Origin: Mycolicibacterium sp. P9-22
GTDB lineage: Bacteria; Actinomycetota; Actinomycetes; Mycobacteriales; Mycobacteriaceae
Direction: 5' to 3'
DNA length: 64,000 nt
NCBI RefSeq assembly: GCF_008329585.1
Contig: NZ_NPKP01000002.1
Span: forward strand, 372,001-436,000
Shown: positions 1-9,002 of the stretch, one piece after another
Numbering within the stretch: position 1 is the stretch's first letter
How the letters are laid out: every line of letters begins with the position of its first letter
Made by a program: the position numbers and the translations under genes
Notes under the pieces: generated by a model
Database searches by the model: none
The model's input: the letters and a program-made list of their open reading frames with translations, nothing else
Told to the model about the DNA's origin: nothing

Positions 1-103
1 CTTCGGCCGATTCCTCGCCGCCGCGACCATGTGTGATCAGCACGGGCCTGCCAAGTGCCAGATCGTTGATCGCGGGTCCGAGTGAACGCATCGATGCTCG
101 CAT
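1..103 (-). CDS. RibB-like (3,4-dihydroxy-2-butanone-4-phosphate synthase-like) protein, N-terminal fragment
   Basis: The gene starts at ATG 103-101 and runs off the left edge, so only about 34 codons are visible. Its start codon overlaps the TAA stop of the flavin reductase (TAATG), which indicates translational coupling in the same operon. The visible segment AINDLALGRPVLIT followed by a Gly/Glu-rich stretch resembles the opening of DHBP synthase (RibB), which usually reads like AIxxLxxGxPVxVVDDxxRExEGD. RibB makes the four-carbon precursor of riboflavin, so a flavin-supply role beside a flavin-dependent monooxygenase and a flavin reductase would fit. The acidic DDxDRE signature is not clearly preserved in this fragment (THGRGGEE instead), so another function is possible. 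Confidence 0.45.
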   Translation of the reverse strand, partial: MRASMRSLGPAINDLALGRPVLITHGRGGEESAE

Positions 104-621
104 TACTCGTCGACACTGAGGAGGGTGCGATAGCCACTGTCGTGAAAGATCAGCGGTGTGCTGGACTCATCGATTGCGGCCAGATGGACCTGCAAGATCA
201 CCACGTCGTGGTCACCGGCAGGAATGGATGAGGAAATGCTGCAGTCGAACCAGGCGGCGGCATCCTCGAGAAAGACTGCGTCGGAATCACTGGCGAACCA
301 GGAAAGACCCTTGAATCGGTCGGTGGCCTTCGACGAGAGCTGACGAGATGCGGTCTGGTGTTCGGAGGACAGCACCGAGATGCCCAGGTGCTCCCCGCTC
401 GACAGAACCGGCCACGTGGTGGACGTGTGTTGCACGCAGATCGATACCAACGCGGGATCCATCGAGACGGGGGTGAATGAGGTTGCCACGATTCCGACGG
501 GGACACCTTCGCGCAGCGCGCACAGCGCGGCGACGCCGGTGGGATAGCGTCCGTAGAGTCGGCGCAGTCTGGAGATGTCCGGAGCATCGTCTGCGGATCG
601 CACAGGTTCAAGAACGATCAT
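103..621 (-). CDS. flavin reductase family protein (HpaC-like)
   Basis: This 172-residue protein has the split-barrel flavin reductase fold of the HpaC/flavin_Reduct family. It carries the typical N-terminal FRRAxGRYPTGV-type segment (here LRRLYGRYPTGVAAL near residue 20) and the TSFTPVSMDPALVSICV stretch that lines the FMN site. Such proteins use NAD(P)H to reduce free FMN or FAD for a partner monooxygenase. The obvious partner is the luciferase-like monooxygenase that opens this operon. ATG at 621 is preceded by a GAAAGGG ribosome-binding site. The gene lies 71 bp downstream of the creatininase-family gene, and its stop overlaps the next start. Confidence 0.85.
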   Translation of the reverse strand: MIVLEPVRSADDAPDISRLRRLYGRYPTGVAALCALREGVPVGIVATSFTPVSMDPALVSICVQHTSTTWPVLSSGEHLGISVLSSEHQTASRQLSSKATDRFKGLSWFASDSDAVFLEDAAAWFDCSISSSIPAGDHDVVILQVHLAAIDESSTPLIFHDSGYRTLLSVDE

Positions 622-692
622 CGAACGCCACCCTTTCTGTGGTCACGCGGGACAGATTCGCGGGTGACCGGCCTCTTGTCGGTCGGTCCACC

Positions 693-1451
693 TCAGGCAC
701 CTCGGGCATGCGCGTATTCGGCGATCAGGGACGAGACCGCGTCCAGGCATGCGTGCCCGATGGTCTCGCACGATCCCGCTGGGTCACCGAGAACGCCGTT
801 GGGCGACACCGAGCCGATTCCGTCACTGAATGCTCGTTCGATCAGCGCCTGGTCGACCGTGCCGGCGTATCCGCGGGCGAATTGATCCGCCCGGACTCTA
901 TCCGGATGCAGCACAAGCATTACCGAGGTCTCGGCGACATCCGCATGGCCGCCCACGTTCTCGCCCAGACCTCCGATACGGGCGGCGCACTCTCGCCAGG
1001 TATCAAGGATTGCATCGCCGTCGGTGAACATGATGACCGTCAGCGGGGCCAGGTGCTCGCGCAGTCGGGCTTCGAAATCACGCATGACGGGGTAGTTCCC
1101 GATGTGGCCCGAGAACAGAATCACCCGCTCGAATCCATGCCGCGCGAGGTGTGCGGTGTAGTCGAGGCAGGTGGACTCGAGTGTGGACGCTCGAAGGGAC
1201 AGCGTCCCAGGAAATCCCAAGTGGTGCGGTGAATACCCCACTCTGATGGTGGGGAGCACCAGCGCGTTACCGAGTCGCCGAGCGACGCGGACGGCGATCT
1301 CATCGGCATGATCGGCATCCATCGACAACGGGAGATGCCTGCCGTGCTGTTCGATTGCGCCCAACGGCAGGACGGCCGTGCGGAACCCGTCCGCAATCGC
1401 CGTGCCGATCTCCGGACTGGTCAGGTACTCGATCCGGACTTCGGTCGACAT
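693..1451 (-). CDS. creatininase-family amidohydrolase
   Basis: A 252-residue protein of the creatininase/creatinine amidohydrolase superfamily. The diagnostic metal-binding elements are visible: LPLGAIEQHGRHLP near residue 25 (Glu and His ligands), the following SMDAD with the Asp ligand, FSGHIGN mid-protein, and GGHADVAETS further on. Family members hydrolyse cyclic or linear amides using two metal ions. The reading frame is open upstream, but ATG at 1451 lies 13 bp after the stop of the ligase and gives a normal-length family member. In this operon it might open a lactam-like or imide-like ring of the degraded compound, but the substrate cannot be read from sequence. Confidence 0.8.
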   Translation of the reverse strand: MSTEVRIEYLTSPEIGTAIADGFRTAVLPLGAIEQHGRHLPLSMDADHADEIAVRVARRLGNALVLPTIRVGYSPHHLGFPGTLSLRASTLESTCLDYTAHLARHGFERVILFSGHIGNYPVMRDFEARLREHLAPLTVIMFTDGDAILDTWRECAARIGGLGENVGGHADVAETSVMLVLHPDRVRADQFARGYAGTVDQALIERAFSDGIGSVSPNGVLGDPAGSCETIGHACLDAVSSLIAEYAHARGA

Positions 1452-1464
1452 CGGCACATCGGCA

Positions 1465-3378
1465 CTAGGCACGGTCGCCCCTGATGATGCGTGCCTGACG
1501 AGCGATCGCGTCATGTTCGCGGACGTCGTACATGTCGTCGATGAGATCGGTGAACGAGGCAACGACGTTGGCGCGGCGAATGGTGCCCTTGAGCGTCAAC
1601 TCACCGGCTTCGGCCGACAGTGGTCGTGGAAACACCCGGTAGTCCTTGATCTGGAGCGGTCGGGAGAGCTCGGAGTTGACACCGTCAATCCATCGACGCA
1701 GTGCCCTGTCGCGATCCTCGGGCCGCATCGTCTGCGCATCCGCGTTGACGGCCAGCAACACCGTGAGGTACTTGCGGCCCTCACCCACCACCACTGCCTC
1801 GTCCAGCAATGGACTGGCCTTCAGCTTCACCTCTATCGGCTGCGGGCTGACCGACTTGCCGCCGCTGGTCTTGATGAGATCCTTCGATCTGCCGATGATC
1901 TTCACCTCACCGTCGGAACCCAGATCCACCAGGTCTCCTGTGAGATACCAACCGTCACGCAACGCTTCCGAGGTGGCTTCTGGGTTGTTCCAGTAGCCGG
2001 TGAACAAACTCGGAGCGCGCACCTGCAGCTCCCCTTCCGGGGATACCCGTGCCGTCCACCGCGGGTCCGGCAGGCTCTTGCCGATGGTGCCAGGGCGGGG
2101 AAACGACCGGTCCCATTGGGCGAGGACCGCTCCACACGTCTCGGTCGTGCCGTAGAGCTCACGTAGGTCGAGACCCCACATATGCCAGAGCGCCGCCACG
2201 TCTGGGGTCATGCTGCCCGACGCCGTCCAACTCACCTTGATCCGGTCGATGCCCACCTGCGCGCGCAAGGGCTGAAACACCGTCTTCAGACAGATGGCGT
2301 ACAGCACATCGAGATACGCGGGCGGCCGGCGTCCTTCCCACCGCATCGAGCTGATGCGACGCGCGACTTTCATGGCAGCCGCGTACTTGATGCCGAAGAG
2401 GCGGCCCGAGCATGCGACGGCCTGCAGCATCTCGCTGGCGAGCTTCTCGTGCATGCGCGGCGGCCACACCACCGCTGTCGGGCGTACCCCGACGAGTGCT
2501 TCCGCCCGCTGCTCCATGGCGCAGTAGGTGATCACCAGCCGGGTCATGATCGGTGCGAACACCCCGATGAGGGCGGGGGCGACGTGTGACAGGCCGAGGA
2601 ACCCGACCAGATCGTGGCGCACACGACCGATCTCCGGGTATGTCATCGCGACTCCCAGCACCGAATACTGCAGCGTCCGGTGCGTGTGCACCACGCCTTT
2701 CGGGGTGCCCGTGGACCCCGACGTGGAGAACAGGGCCGCCGGTTGGTCGATATCGCCGGCTCCCACGAGCTCGTCGAACAACGCCGGTTCGGACTCGGCC
2801 AGCTCCTGCCCCGTTTCCGACAGCGAACGCCAGTCGCAGACTGCGACGCCCCTGGGCATGGCGATGGGTTCGGCGTCGAAGCCGATGGCGGCGCGCAGAT
2901 GCGGCAGGCGGGGCGCCACTTCGGCCACCTTTGCGAGATCAGCACTGTTCTCGGCGAAAACCGCGGACACTTCACAGGTTTCGAGTACCTGTGCGAGCTC
3001 CTGCGGTGAGCTTGTCGGATACACCCCGACGAGGACGCCGTTGACACTGAGGATGGCCAGAGCAGCGACCACCCATTCGGTACGGGCCGACGACATGATG
3101 GCCACCCGGTCACCAGGTTTGACTCCGAGGCTGTTCAGACCGAGAGCGACTGCCCGCACGGATTCGTGATACTGACCCCAGCTCGTGGCGTGCCGAGCAC
3201 CTGACTCCCAACGGTAAAAGGCAACCGTGTCCGGCTCGTGTCGTGCGCGCTCGTAGAGCATCTGGGCAAAGGTGCGTTGCACCGCCTGGAATCCTGTCGG
3301 GTCTTGGAGTACCGGTACCGCGTCGGTGACGTGGTACCCGCTCGGATCCGACGAGGTCGGAATGTCTGGCGCCATCAC
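1465..3378 (-). CDS. AMP-dependent acyl-CoA synthetase (FadD-type)
   Basis: A 637-residue adenylate-forming enzyme of the long-chain acyl-CoA synthetase type. The P-loop STSGSTGTPKGVV lies near residue 215, ELYGTTETCG is the A5 motif, and GWYLTGDLVDLG, then GRSKDLIKTSGGKSVSP are the A7/A8 motifs carrying the ATP-ribose Asp and the hinge. The enzyme would activate a carboxylic acid to its CoA thioester for the two hydratases encoded just upstream in the operon. Its ATG overlaps the stop of the preceding hydratase by four bases (ATGA at 3375-3378). A C-terminal lysine-containing segment typical of the family (LTLKGTIRR) is present. Confidence 0.88.
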   Translation of the reverse strand: MMAPDIPTSSDPSGYHVTDAVPVLQDPTGFQAVQRTFAQMLYERARHEPDTVAFYRWESGARHATSWGQYHESVRAVALGLNSLGVKPGDRVAIMSSARTEWVVAALAILSVNGVLVGVYPTSSPQELAQVLETCEVSAVFAENSADLAKVAEVAPRLPHLRAAIGFDAEPIAMPRGVAVCDWRSLSETGQELAESEPALFDELVGAGDIDQPAALFSTSGSTGTPKGVVHTHRTLQYSVLGVAMTYPEIGRVRHDLVGFLGLSHVAPALIGVFAPIMTRLVITYCAMEQRAEALVGVRPTAVVWPPRMHEKLASEMLQAVACSGRLFGIKYAAAMKVARRISSMRWEGRRPPAYLDVLYAICLKTVFQPLRAQVGIDRIKVSWTASGSMTPDVAALWHMWGLDLRELYGTTETCGAVLAQWDRSFPRPGTIGKSLPDPRWTARVSPEGELQVRAPSLFTGYWNNPEATSEALRDGWYLTGDLVDLGSDGEVKIIGRSKDLIKTSGGKSVSPQPIEVKLKASPLLDEAVVVGEGRKYLTVLLAVNADAQTMRPEDRDRALRRWIDGVNSELSRPLQIKDYRVFPRPLSAEAGELTLKGTIRRANVVASFTDLIDDMYDVREHDAIARQARIIRGDRA

Positions 3379-4217
3379 TGTGATTCCTCTGCCGTGCGCT
3401 CGGCGTACTGCTGTCGTTCTACCACCTCTGCATCTGTGCGGCCGCGCTTGCTGCTCCAGCCTTCACGGAGGGCCCTTGCAGCCGGATCGTCGAAGTAGGT
3501 GGCGGCCGCCGCCAGGGTGTGGTGCAGCGAGGCCTCGTCTTCGGCCACGTCCGGGCCGTTCACGCTGCGCTTGAGTGCGCCGTAGAGTACCGGCGCCTTG
3601 GCTGACGCCTCGTGGGCTGTGGCGACCGCAGTGGCCAGGAGTTCTGCGGCATCGACGACGGCGTCGACGAGACCGATCGCCACGGCGTCATGAACATCGA
3701 GGAGCCTTCCTGACAACACCATCGCGCGGGTGGCCCGTGCGCCGAGAAGTCGGATGGCACGTTGGATGCCCTTGTCGGCCGGAAGCAGACCGTGGTTGAT
3801 CTCCGGGAATCCGAACTGCGCGTGCTCGACCGCGAGCACGGTGTCGGCGAAGAGCGCGATCTCCATGCCGCCGCCCACGCAGTACCCGTTGATGGCGGCG
3901 ACCACCGGGCGCGGGTACCGGTCGAGCGCCACCAGCAACGAATGGAAATTCCGCATCCGATCGCCGATCTGATCGGCCGCGACACCGCCGAGCTCCTTGA
4001 TGTCGCCGCCGGCAGTGAAGAATCGGTCGCCGCGGCCGGTGAGGACGATGGCAGGCGTGCCCGGGGAGTCGGTGAGGTCGGCGATCAGTCGCGTCAGCTC
4101 ACGGATGATGGAGCGGTTCAGCGCGTTCGCGGGTGGCCGGTCCAGGGTGACGATCAGCACCCCAGCCCGGTCCTCCAGGGCGAGTCCGGTGTACGACGCG
4201 GTGTCGGCACTAGTCAT
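3375..4217 (-). CDS. enoyl-CoA hydratase/isomerase family protein (downstream copy)
   Basis: A 280-residue crotonase-fold protein. The oxyanion-hole segment is GRGDRFFTAGGDIKELG and the second conserved block is INGYCVGGGMEIALFAD, followed by FGFPEINHGLLP with a Glu at the usual catalytic region. The chosen ATG at 4217 overlaps the end of the upstream crotonase by eight bases. A longer open frame reaching 4397 runs inside that gene and is not convincing as coding. It probably performs a hydration, isomerisation or retro-Claisen cleavage step on the CoA ester made by the neighbouring ligase. It is clearly diverged from the adjacent copy, so the two likely catalyse different steps. Confidence 0.85.
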   Translation of the reverse strand: MTSADTASYTGLALEDRAGVLIVTLDRPPANALNRSIIRELTRLIADLTDSPGTPAIVLTGRGDRFFTAGGDIKELGGVAADQIGDRMRNFHSLLVALDRYPRPVVAAINGYCVGGGMEIALFADTVLAVEHAQFGFPEINHGLLPADKGIQRAIRLLGARATRAMVLSGRLLDVHDAVAIGLVDAVVDAAELLATAVATAHEASAKAPVLYGALKRSVNGPDVAEDEASLHHTLAAAATYFDDPAARALREGWSSKRGRTDAEVVERQQYAERTAEESQ

Positions 4218-5088
4218 GTGCGGACTGCCCCACGGGTTCTCGAACCACTGTGGATCGTTGCGAATGACCCTCGCCACGAGCGGACGGGAAAACGGGTTTC
4301 CGGCCTTCTCGGAACGCCCGCCGGGCCTCGAGATAGTCCGCCCCGGCGAATCCGAGCGTTTCCAATGCAGCGGAAAGTTCCTGTTGGGGAAGTGCATTGG
4401 TGAGCCACCCGGTGTTCAGCGAGCGCTTAGTCCAGCGGATTGCCTGTTGTGAGCCCTGCGCGAGATCATCGGCGATCGCCAACGCCCGGTCCAGTACGGC
4501 GTCCCGGTGCTCGGTGATGCTCACCAGCCCGATGCGCTCAGCCTCGGCACCGGTCAGTCGTGCCGACGTCAGTTGGAAATACTTGGCTTTGGCCATACCG
4601 ACCAGAAGCGGCCAGATCAACGAGGAGTGGTCCCCGGCCACGACACCGACCCGGGTATGGCCGTCCATCAGAATTGCATCTTCTGCCGCGACACTGATAT
4701 CCGCCAGCAGCGCCATCGACAGACCCCAACCCACCGCGGGCCCGTTGATCGCAGAGATCAGCGGTTTGTCCATGTTCAACAACGCGGAAAGGCGCCGTCG
4801 TTCGACCTCCATGAGCGCGATGGCGTCATCCAGGCTGGGATCGGGTTGGCCGACGTCCATGCCCGTGCAGAATCCCCGCCCGGCGCCCGTGATGACGGCA
4901 ACTCTGGTCTGGGGGTCGCGGTCGACATCGACCCAGATATCAGCCATGTATTCGAACATGGGCATTGTCAGGGAGTTCAACTGATCGGGACGATTCAGGG
5001 TGATCAGGAGAACCCCATTGGGCCTGCGCTCGATCAGGATCTCGTCGGGGTAGCGGCTGAAGATGTCATCTGCGGCTGATGTGGTCAT
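4210..5088 (-). CDS. enoyl-CoA hydratase/isomerase family protein (upstream copy)
   Basis: A 292-residue crotonase-superfamily member. GAGRGFCTGMDVG forms the first oxyanion-hole strand, and INGPAVGWGLSMALLADI the second; DHSSLIWPLLVG occupies the region that usually holds the catalytic acid. ATG at 5088 overlaps the stop of the monooxygenase by four bases and has an AGGAG site six bases upstream, so the start is well supported. The longer open frame to 5208 lies inside the monooxygenase. It belongs to the same operon and probably acts on the CoA-bound intermediate after the monooxygenase and ligase. The WG in place of the common GG in the second block hints at a specialised pocket. Confidence 0.85.
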   Translation of the reverse strand: MTTSAADDIFSRYPDEILIERRPNGVLLITLNRPDQLNSLTMPMFEYMADIWVDVDRDPQTRVAVITGAGRGFCTGMDVGQPDPSLDDAIALMEVERRRLSALLNMDKPLISAINGPAVGWGLSMALLADISVAAEDAILMDGHTRVGVVAGDHSSLIWPLLVGMAKAKYFQLTSARLTGAEAERIGLVSITEHRDAVLDRALAIADDLAQGSQQAIRWTKRSLNTGWLTNALPQQELSAALETLGFAGADYLEARRAFREGRKPVFPSARGEGHSQRSTVVREPVGQSAHD

Positions 5089-6275
5089 CGATATTCTCCT
5101 ACCTGGATGGTGTTGTTGCTCTGCGCCTTTGACATACCGAACGCTTCGACTTCTGCGTAGTGCGCCGGCCGGGCGCTGCGAATGTCGTCCAGGATCGCGT
5201 CCGGGCAACGAACCACGGCGCGCGGATTCTTGAACTTCGGGATCACATATTTGCCGAACAGTTCGATCGACTTCATCAGCTCGTCATGCGGTAATCCGTC
5301 GATACGCATGACCAGCGCGTCGGCACCAAGATCCACGTACCGTTGGACCTGGGCAACGCAGTCGTCGGGGTCGCCCACGATGAATCCGGCCGAGTCGTCG
5401 AACATGTATCGCTCGTCGCCGAAATCGACGTTCTTCACCGCACCCATGTACTGATAGTCACTGGAGAGCTTCGACAGACGCTCATACGCGTCCGTGGACA
5501 GCGCCACAGTCTTGGTCAGGTGCCGTGCCCACTTCAAGGCTTCATCGCGGGTCGGGGCACAGTGCATGCCACCGGCCACCGCCACCAGCTTCTCCGCCTG
5601 GACGGGATAGCTGTGGGTTGCGACGGCAAGGGCCTCGTCGTATATGCGCAGCATGTTCTCAAGGAAATCGAACCCGAGATAGAACCCACCGACGATCGCT
5701 CCGACACCGAGTTCTGCTGCAGCCCTGACGGATTCAGGACTACCGGTGGCCATGTGAATTGGCGGGTACGGGGTCTGGATCCCCCGGGGCACGAGGCTGC
5801 GTGGCGGGATCTTGTAGTGCTCTCCGACGAACGAGAAAATGTCATTGTGCAACGCCCGGCGAATCACCTCGAGGCCTTCGAGCTGTTGGGCCTTGTTCTC
5901 GGCCGGCGACACTTCGAAAGCGCGCAACGCGAGCGTGGTGTTGCCCCGACCGACACCGAGCTCTACTCGGCCGTTGGAGAGAATGTCTTCCGTCGCCAAC
6001 CTCTCAGCGACCCGAATCGCGTGGTTGATCCGCGTCGGCAGCAGGGTGACCAGGTGCACGAACCTGATACGACTGGTCAACGCCATCAGGTAGGGGTAGA
6101 GGACTTCCGGTGCCGAGGTCGTCGCGGTGCCGATCGCCACGTGTTGCTCTGAGGTGCCGAACGCATCGAAACCCACTTCCTCTGCCAGGAGAACCTCGTC
6201 CACCAACTCCCGGTAGCGGTGTTCATGGGTATGGCCCGGGGCTGTCTCGCCCTCGCTCATGAAGATGAACCGCAT
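5085..6275 (-). CDS. LLM-class flavin-dependent monooxygenase, first gene of catabolic operon
   Basis: A 396-residue luciferase-like monooxygenase. The bacterial-luciferase TIM barrel is recognisable from EEVGFDAFGTSEQH near residue 35, LATEDILSNGRVELGVGRGN near 95, and the C-terminal region with GFIVGDPDDCVAQVQRYVD. Members use FMNH2 and oxygen, or F420, to oxidise a carbon substrate. The flavin reductase in the same operon favours the FMNH2 route. ATG at 6275 has a GGAAGGA site eight bases upstream. A TetR-type operator half-palindrome sits 20 bp upstream of the start (6295-6310), so the operon is probably derepressed by its substrate through the divergent TetR protein. Confidence 0.85.
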   Translation of the reverse strand: MRFIFMSEGETAPGHTHEHRYRELVDEVLLAEEVGFDAFGTSEQHVAIGTATTSAPEVLYPYLMALTSRIRFVHLVTLLPTRINHAIRVAERLATEDILSNGRVELGVGRGNTTLALRAFEVSPAENKAQQLEGLEVIRRALHNDIFSFVGEHYKIPPRSLVPRGIQTPYPPIHMATGSPESVRAAAELGVGAIVGGFYLGFDFLENMLRIYDEALAVATHSYPVQAEKLVAVAGGMHCAPTRDEALKWARHLTKTVALSTDAYERLSKLSSDYQYMGAVKNVDFGDERYMFDDSAGFIVGDPDDCVAQVQRYVDLGADALVMRIDGLPHDELMKSIELFGKYVIPKFKNPRAVVRCPDAILDDIRSARPAHYAEVEAFGMSKAQSNNTIQVGEYR

Positions 6276-6294
6276 CGTCAGATCCTTCCGCTAT

Positions 6295-6310
6295 GTGACT
6301 GTTCATTAAC
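6295..6310. promoter_or_regulatory. putative TetR operator upstream of the monooxygenase operon
   Basis: The sequence GTGACTGTTCATTAAC matches the perfect palindrome at 6477-6492 in one arm and partly in the other. It is followed by CCTAGG, and the whole 23-bp block recurs at 8985-9007 with only three differences. On the minus strand TAGGTT at 6313-6308 could serve as a -10 box with transcription starting around 6301, so repressor binding here would block the operon. Confidence 0.6.
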
Positions 6311-6476
6311 CTAGGCCCGAAGGCGGACGCTGTCAACGGTAGTCGCATCATCAATCGATTCCACCGCCCACGCGTCGGCTATTAAGCCAGTTCATGCCCT
6401 ATTTTGTGACACCGGTTTCGCATGGAAATCCATCCCGCAGGACTGCGCGTCCTGCTCGACATTTGATCCCCTTGAC

Positions 6477-6492
6477 GTTAATGGTCATTAAC
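6477..6492. promoter_or_regulatory. putative TetR operator, perfect palindrome
   Basis: GTTAATGGTCATTAAC is an inverted repeat with seven-base arms around a two-base centre. The symmetry extends to nine-base arms at 6475-6494. It sits between the monooxygenase operon and tetR, about 120 bp before the tetR start, where an autoregulatory site is expected. Confidence 0.7.
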
Positions 6493-6611
6493 GTGAGGCT
6501 GTTTTCGGGATCGCAATAGATGGGGGCGTGCCGTACGAGCGCCGAGCTCGGACACATCCGGATCGTTTACGATGCAAAGCATCAGGGCCATGGGGGTTAC
6601 CGTGGGGAGCT

Positions 6612-7220
6612 ATGACGTCTGACAAGGTGGCTGCCGGAGCCGCTACGGCTGATTCACCGCGTCGAGAGAAGTTGCTCGGGGTTGCCGCAGAGTTGTTCCT
6701 ACACAACGGGTACGACTCGGTCACCGTGGAGATGATCTGCGCCAAGGCCGGCATCTCCGGACCTGCGCTGTACCGGCATTTTCAGAACAAACAGGCGCTG
6801 CTCATCGCGGTCGTGGAGAAGGGACTGGAGTCCCTGCACCAGTTCGCGCGCGCGACGGTAGAGACTCAGCCCGATCCGACGACGGCGTTGGAGACGATGA
6901 TCGAGCACCACATCTTGTCGGTCATCGACGCGCCGCCGACCCCACTGATCTTCCTCAAAAACGAACATGCCTTTCCCGAGGCGGATCGCCGGCGGGTGCG
7001 CCGCGAGATGAACCTGTATGCCGAAGAGTGGATCTCGACGGTCTCCCCCTTGCGGCCGGATCTGTCCGAGCCGGAAGTCCGCCTGTTGACGCAGTCGGTT
7101 TTCTCCATGCTCAATGCCGTCGCCACCCTGAACAAGGGACTCGATCAGAAATCCATCGTGTCGACGATGTCGTATGCGGCGATCCAGGCGCTCACCGCGA
7201 TCCCGCACGCTTCTGCGTGA
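6612..7220 (+). CDS. TetR/AcrR-family transcriptional regulator
   Basis: A 202-residue TetR-type repressor. The N-terminal helix-turn-helix is clear: AELFLHNGYDSVTVEMICAK, then GISGPALYRHFQNKQALL around residues 20-70. The remaining helices would form the ligand-binding and dimerisation domain. ATG at 6612 is preceded by GGGGAG; the upstream in-frame ATG at 6528 lacks a comparable site. It is divergent from the monooxygenase operon and convergent with the MFS transporter, and copies of one 16-bp operator lie at all three promoters. It probably represses the operon, the exporter and itself until a pathway substrate or CoA ester binds. Confidence 0.88.
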   Translation: MTSDKVAAGAATADSPRREKLLGVAAELFLHNGYDSVTVEMICAKAGISGPALYRHFQNKQALLIAVVEKGLESLHQFARATVETQPDPTTALETMIEHHILSVIDAPPTPLIFLKNEHAFPEADRRRVRREMNLYAEEWISTVSPLRPDLSEPEVRLLTQSVFSMLNAVATLNKGLDQKSIVSTMSYAAIQALTAIPHASA

Positions 7221-7280
7221 GGTGTAGCCGCCCCGCCACGGGTACGGACGCAATGCCGGCGGCACGCGCGGACTTCGGGA

Positions 7281-8708
7281 TCAGTGAATGGACAACTTCG
7301 GAGTACGGACAGCGAGGACGAGTGCGAGGGCGGCAATCGCGAGCACTCCCGAGATCCCCCACGAGGTGCTGAATGCACTCCAGGGTGGCGTCCCGTCTGC
7401 GGCAGCCGAGTCGACCGTGAGGACCGCGCCAGATACCTGGGCGCCGATTGTCCCGGCGACCGCCTGAATAGCGAAGTTCAGGCCATTGAACTGAGTCACC
7501 TTGTCTGCCGGAACACCACTGACGACCAGGTTCAGTGATTGGGTCATCGACACGCTCAGGCCGAAGTTGACAGCCAAAGTGGCGACGAACACGACCACGA
7601 TGCTCCCGCGTTCTCCCATCGCGAGCATCACCAGGGCACCGCCGAGAATCGAGATCGGACCGAACGACGACGCCAACCGGGAACCGATCGCCTTGTCCAA
7701 TATCGAGATCAACGGGGCGGTGAGCCCGATCAGCATGGCCGAGACCAACAGAACTGCGGTGACAGTGGCCGATTCGCCCAATCCGTAGCCGGATGACGAG
7801 GGCATCTGCATCTGCATCGGAACACTGACGAGAGTCGCATTGATGCAGTAACCCGCCAGGAACATGAGACCCGAAGCGGCCACCACGGTGAAACTGCGCA
7901 TCAACCGGAGATCCACCAGCGGTTCGTCGACCCTGAGCTCAACGCGGACGAAGAGAAACAGCCCTGCCAGACCGGCACCCAACAGCAGGAAGAACTCGGT
8001 CGACAGCCAACCCCAGTCGGGCGCGAAGGTCAGTGCGAGCAAGACGGCGGCAAGGCCGAAGGCCAACAGGCCGGCACCGGCCAGGTCGATACTCGCTCTG
8101 AGGTCGCGAGTGGCTGGTGAGCGAGGAATGAAGACCCACACGGCCGCCATACAGCCCAACAGAGCGATGAATGGCAGCCAGAACAGCCATCGGTAGGAGA
8201 GATGGTCGGCAATCGGCCCGGCAATGATGGTCCCGGCTCCGGTACTGCCGAAGATGGCCCCGACCATGAAACCGTTCGCGTATTTTGTCGTGACCTCGCC
8301 CTGGGTGTCCCGAATTGTGCCGATGGCCAGCGGGGCGGTGCTCAGCCCGACGCCCTGCATCAATTGGCCCGCAATCAGCATCTCGATCGAGACCGACAGC
8401 GCCGAGATGAGGGTCCCTATGGCAACCACCACCAGCACCCCGAGAAGGGTGCGGCGTTTGTCCCAGACTTCGCCGAGCCGGCTCACAATGGGCGTGGCGA
8501 TGGTTCCGGTGAGCAGCACGCCGGTGAGAACCCACGAAATGGTCGAGCCGGCCACTTGAAATTCGTCCTGCAAGATCGGCAGCGCCGGCGGTGTCACCGA
8601 TTCGTTGAGACCCTTGAACGCGGCCACGCAGGCGACTGCCGTGGCCAGGATCGCGCTTGCCCGTGTTCGCTGTTCGCTACCTGATGTGCGCGGATCACGT
8701 AATCGCAT
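7281..8708 (-). CDS. MFS transporter, DHA2/EmrB-like
   Basis: A 475-residue multi-pass membrane protein of the major facilitator superfamily. The sequence alternates hydrophobic helices with short charged loops. The loop between helices 2 and 3 reads SRLGEVWDKRRTLL, the motif-A position, and GQLMQGVGLSTAPLAIG resembles the DHA2 region after helix 4. The number of helices is consistent with the 14-helix drug:proton family, but I did not resolve every segment. It is convergent with tetR, and its upstream region carries two copies of the TetR-type operator. It may import the substrate or export a toxic intermediate of the neighbouring catabolic operon. Confidence 0.85.
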   Translation of the reverse strand: MRLRDPRTSGSEQRTRASAILATAVACVAAFKGLNESVTPPALPILQDEFQVAGSTISWVLTGVLLTGTIATPIVSRLGEVWDKRRTLLGVLVVVAIGTLISALSVSIEMLIAGQLMQGVGLSTAPLAIGTIRDTQGEVTTKYANGFMVGAIFGSTGAGTIIAGPIADHLSYRWLFWLPFIALLGCMAAVWVFIPRSPATRDLRASIDLAGAGLLAFGLAAVLLALTFAPDWGWLSTEFFLLLGAGLAGLFLFVRVELRVDEPLVDLRLMRSFTVVAASGLMFLAGYCINATLVSVPMQMQMPSSSGYGLGESATVTAVLLVSAMLIGLTAPLISILDKAIGSRLASSFGPISILGGALVMLAMGERGSIVVVFVATLAVNFGLSVSMTQSLNLVVSGVPADKVTQFNGLNFAIQAVAGTIGAQVSGAVLTVDSAAADGTPPWSAFSTSWGISGVLAIAALALVLAVRTPKLSIH

Positions 8709-8986
8709 GAAACTGCTCCTTGTCGATGACGATGGGCGACTTGCCGGGCGGACTCCTGCAACGTGGACGCAGGCACGGCGATGTTGAAAGTTCGTCTATA
8801 AACTGTTGCTGCCGTGGTCAATTGGCACCGAGGTGCCTACTGTCCGTCAAACCCACGACAGGGACCCTCGCCCGCACTGTTGCGGCACTACGACAGCGCG
8901 ATACGTACTGCCTGAGTTGCGTTCCGCAGCGAAGTGGGCGTCGCCGCGGAGCGACTGACTCATCAGATGAACTCGCTCCTCCAAAT

Positions 8987-9002
8987 GTGATTGAGCATTA
9001 AC
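8987..9002. promoter_or_regulatory. putative TetR operator upstream of the MFS gene
   Basis: GTGATTGAGCATTAAC agrees with the site at 6295-6310 at 13 of 16 positions, and both are extended by the same CCTAGG. On the minus strand TAGGTT (9005-9000) may be a -10 element. Confidence 0.6.

Noticed and set aside
7221..7280. Terminator between tetR and the MFS gene
   Set aside because: Only a very short TGCCGGCGGCA inverted repeat exists, with no T-tract.
8720..9001. 93-codon plus-strand open frame in the spacer upstream of the MFS gene
   Set aside because: It has no ribosome-binding site or family resemblance and covers the putative operators.
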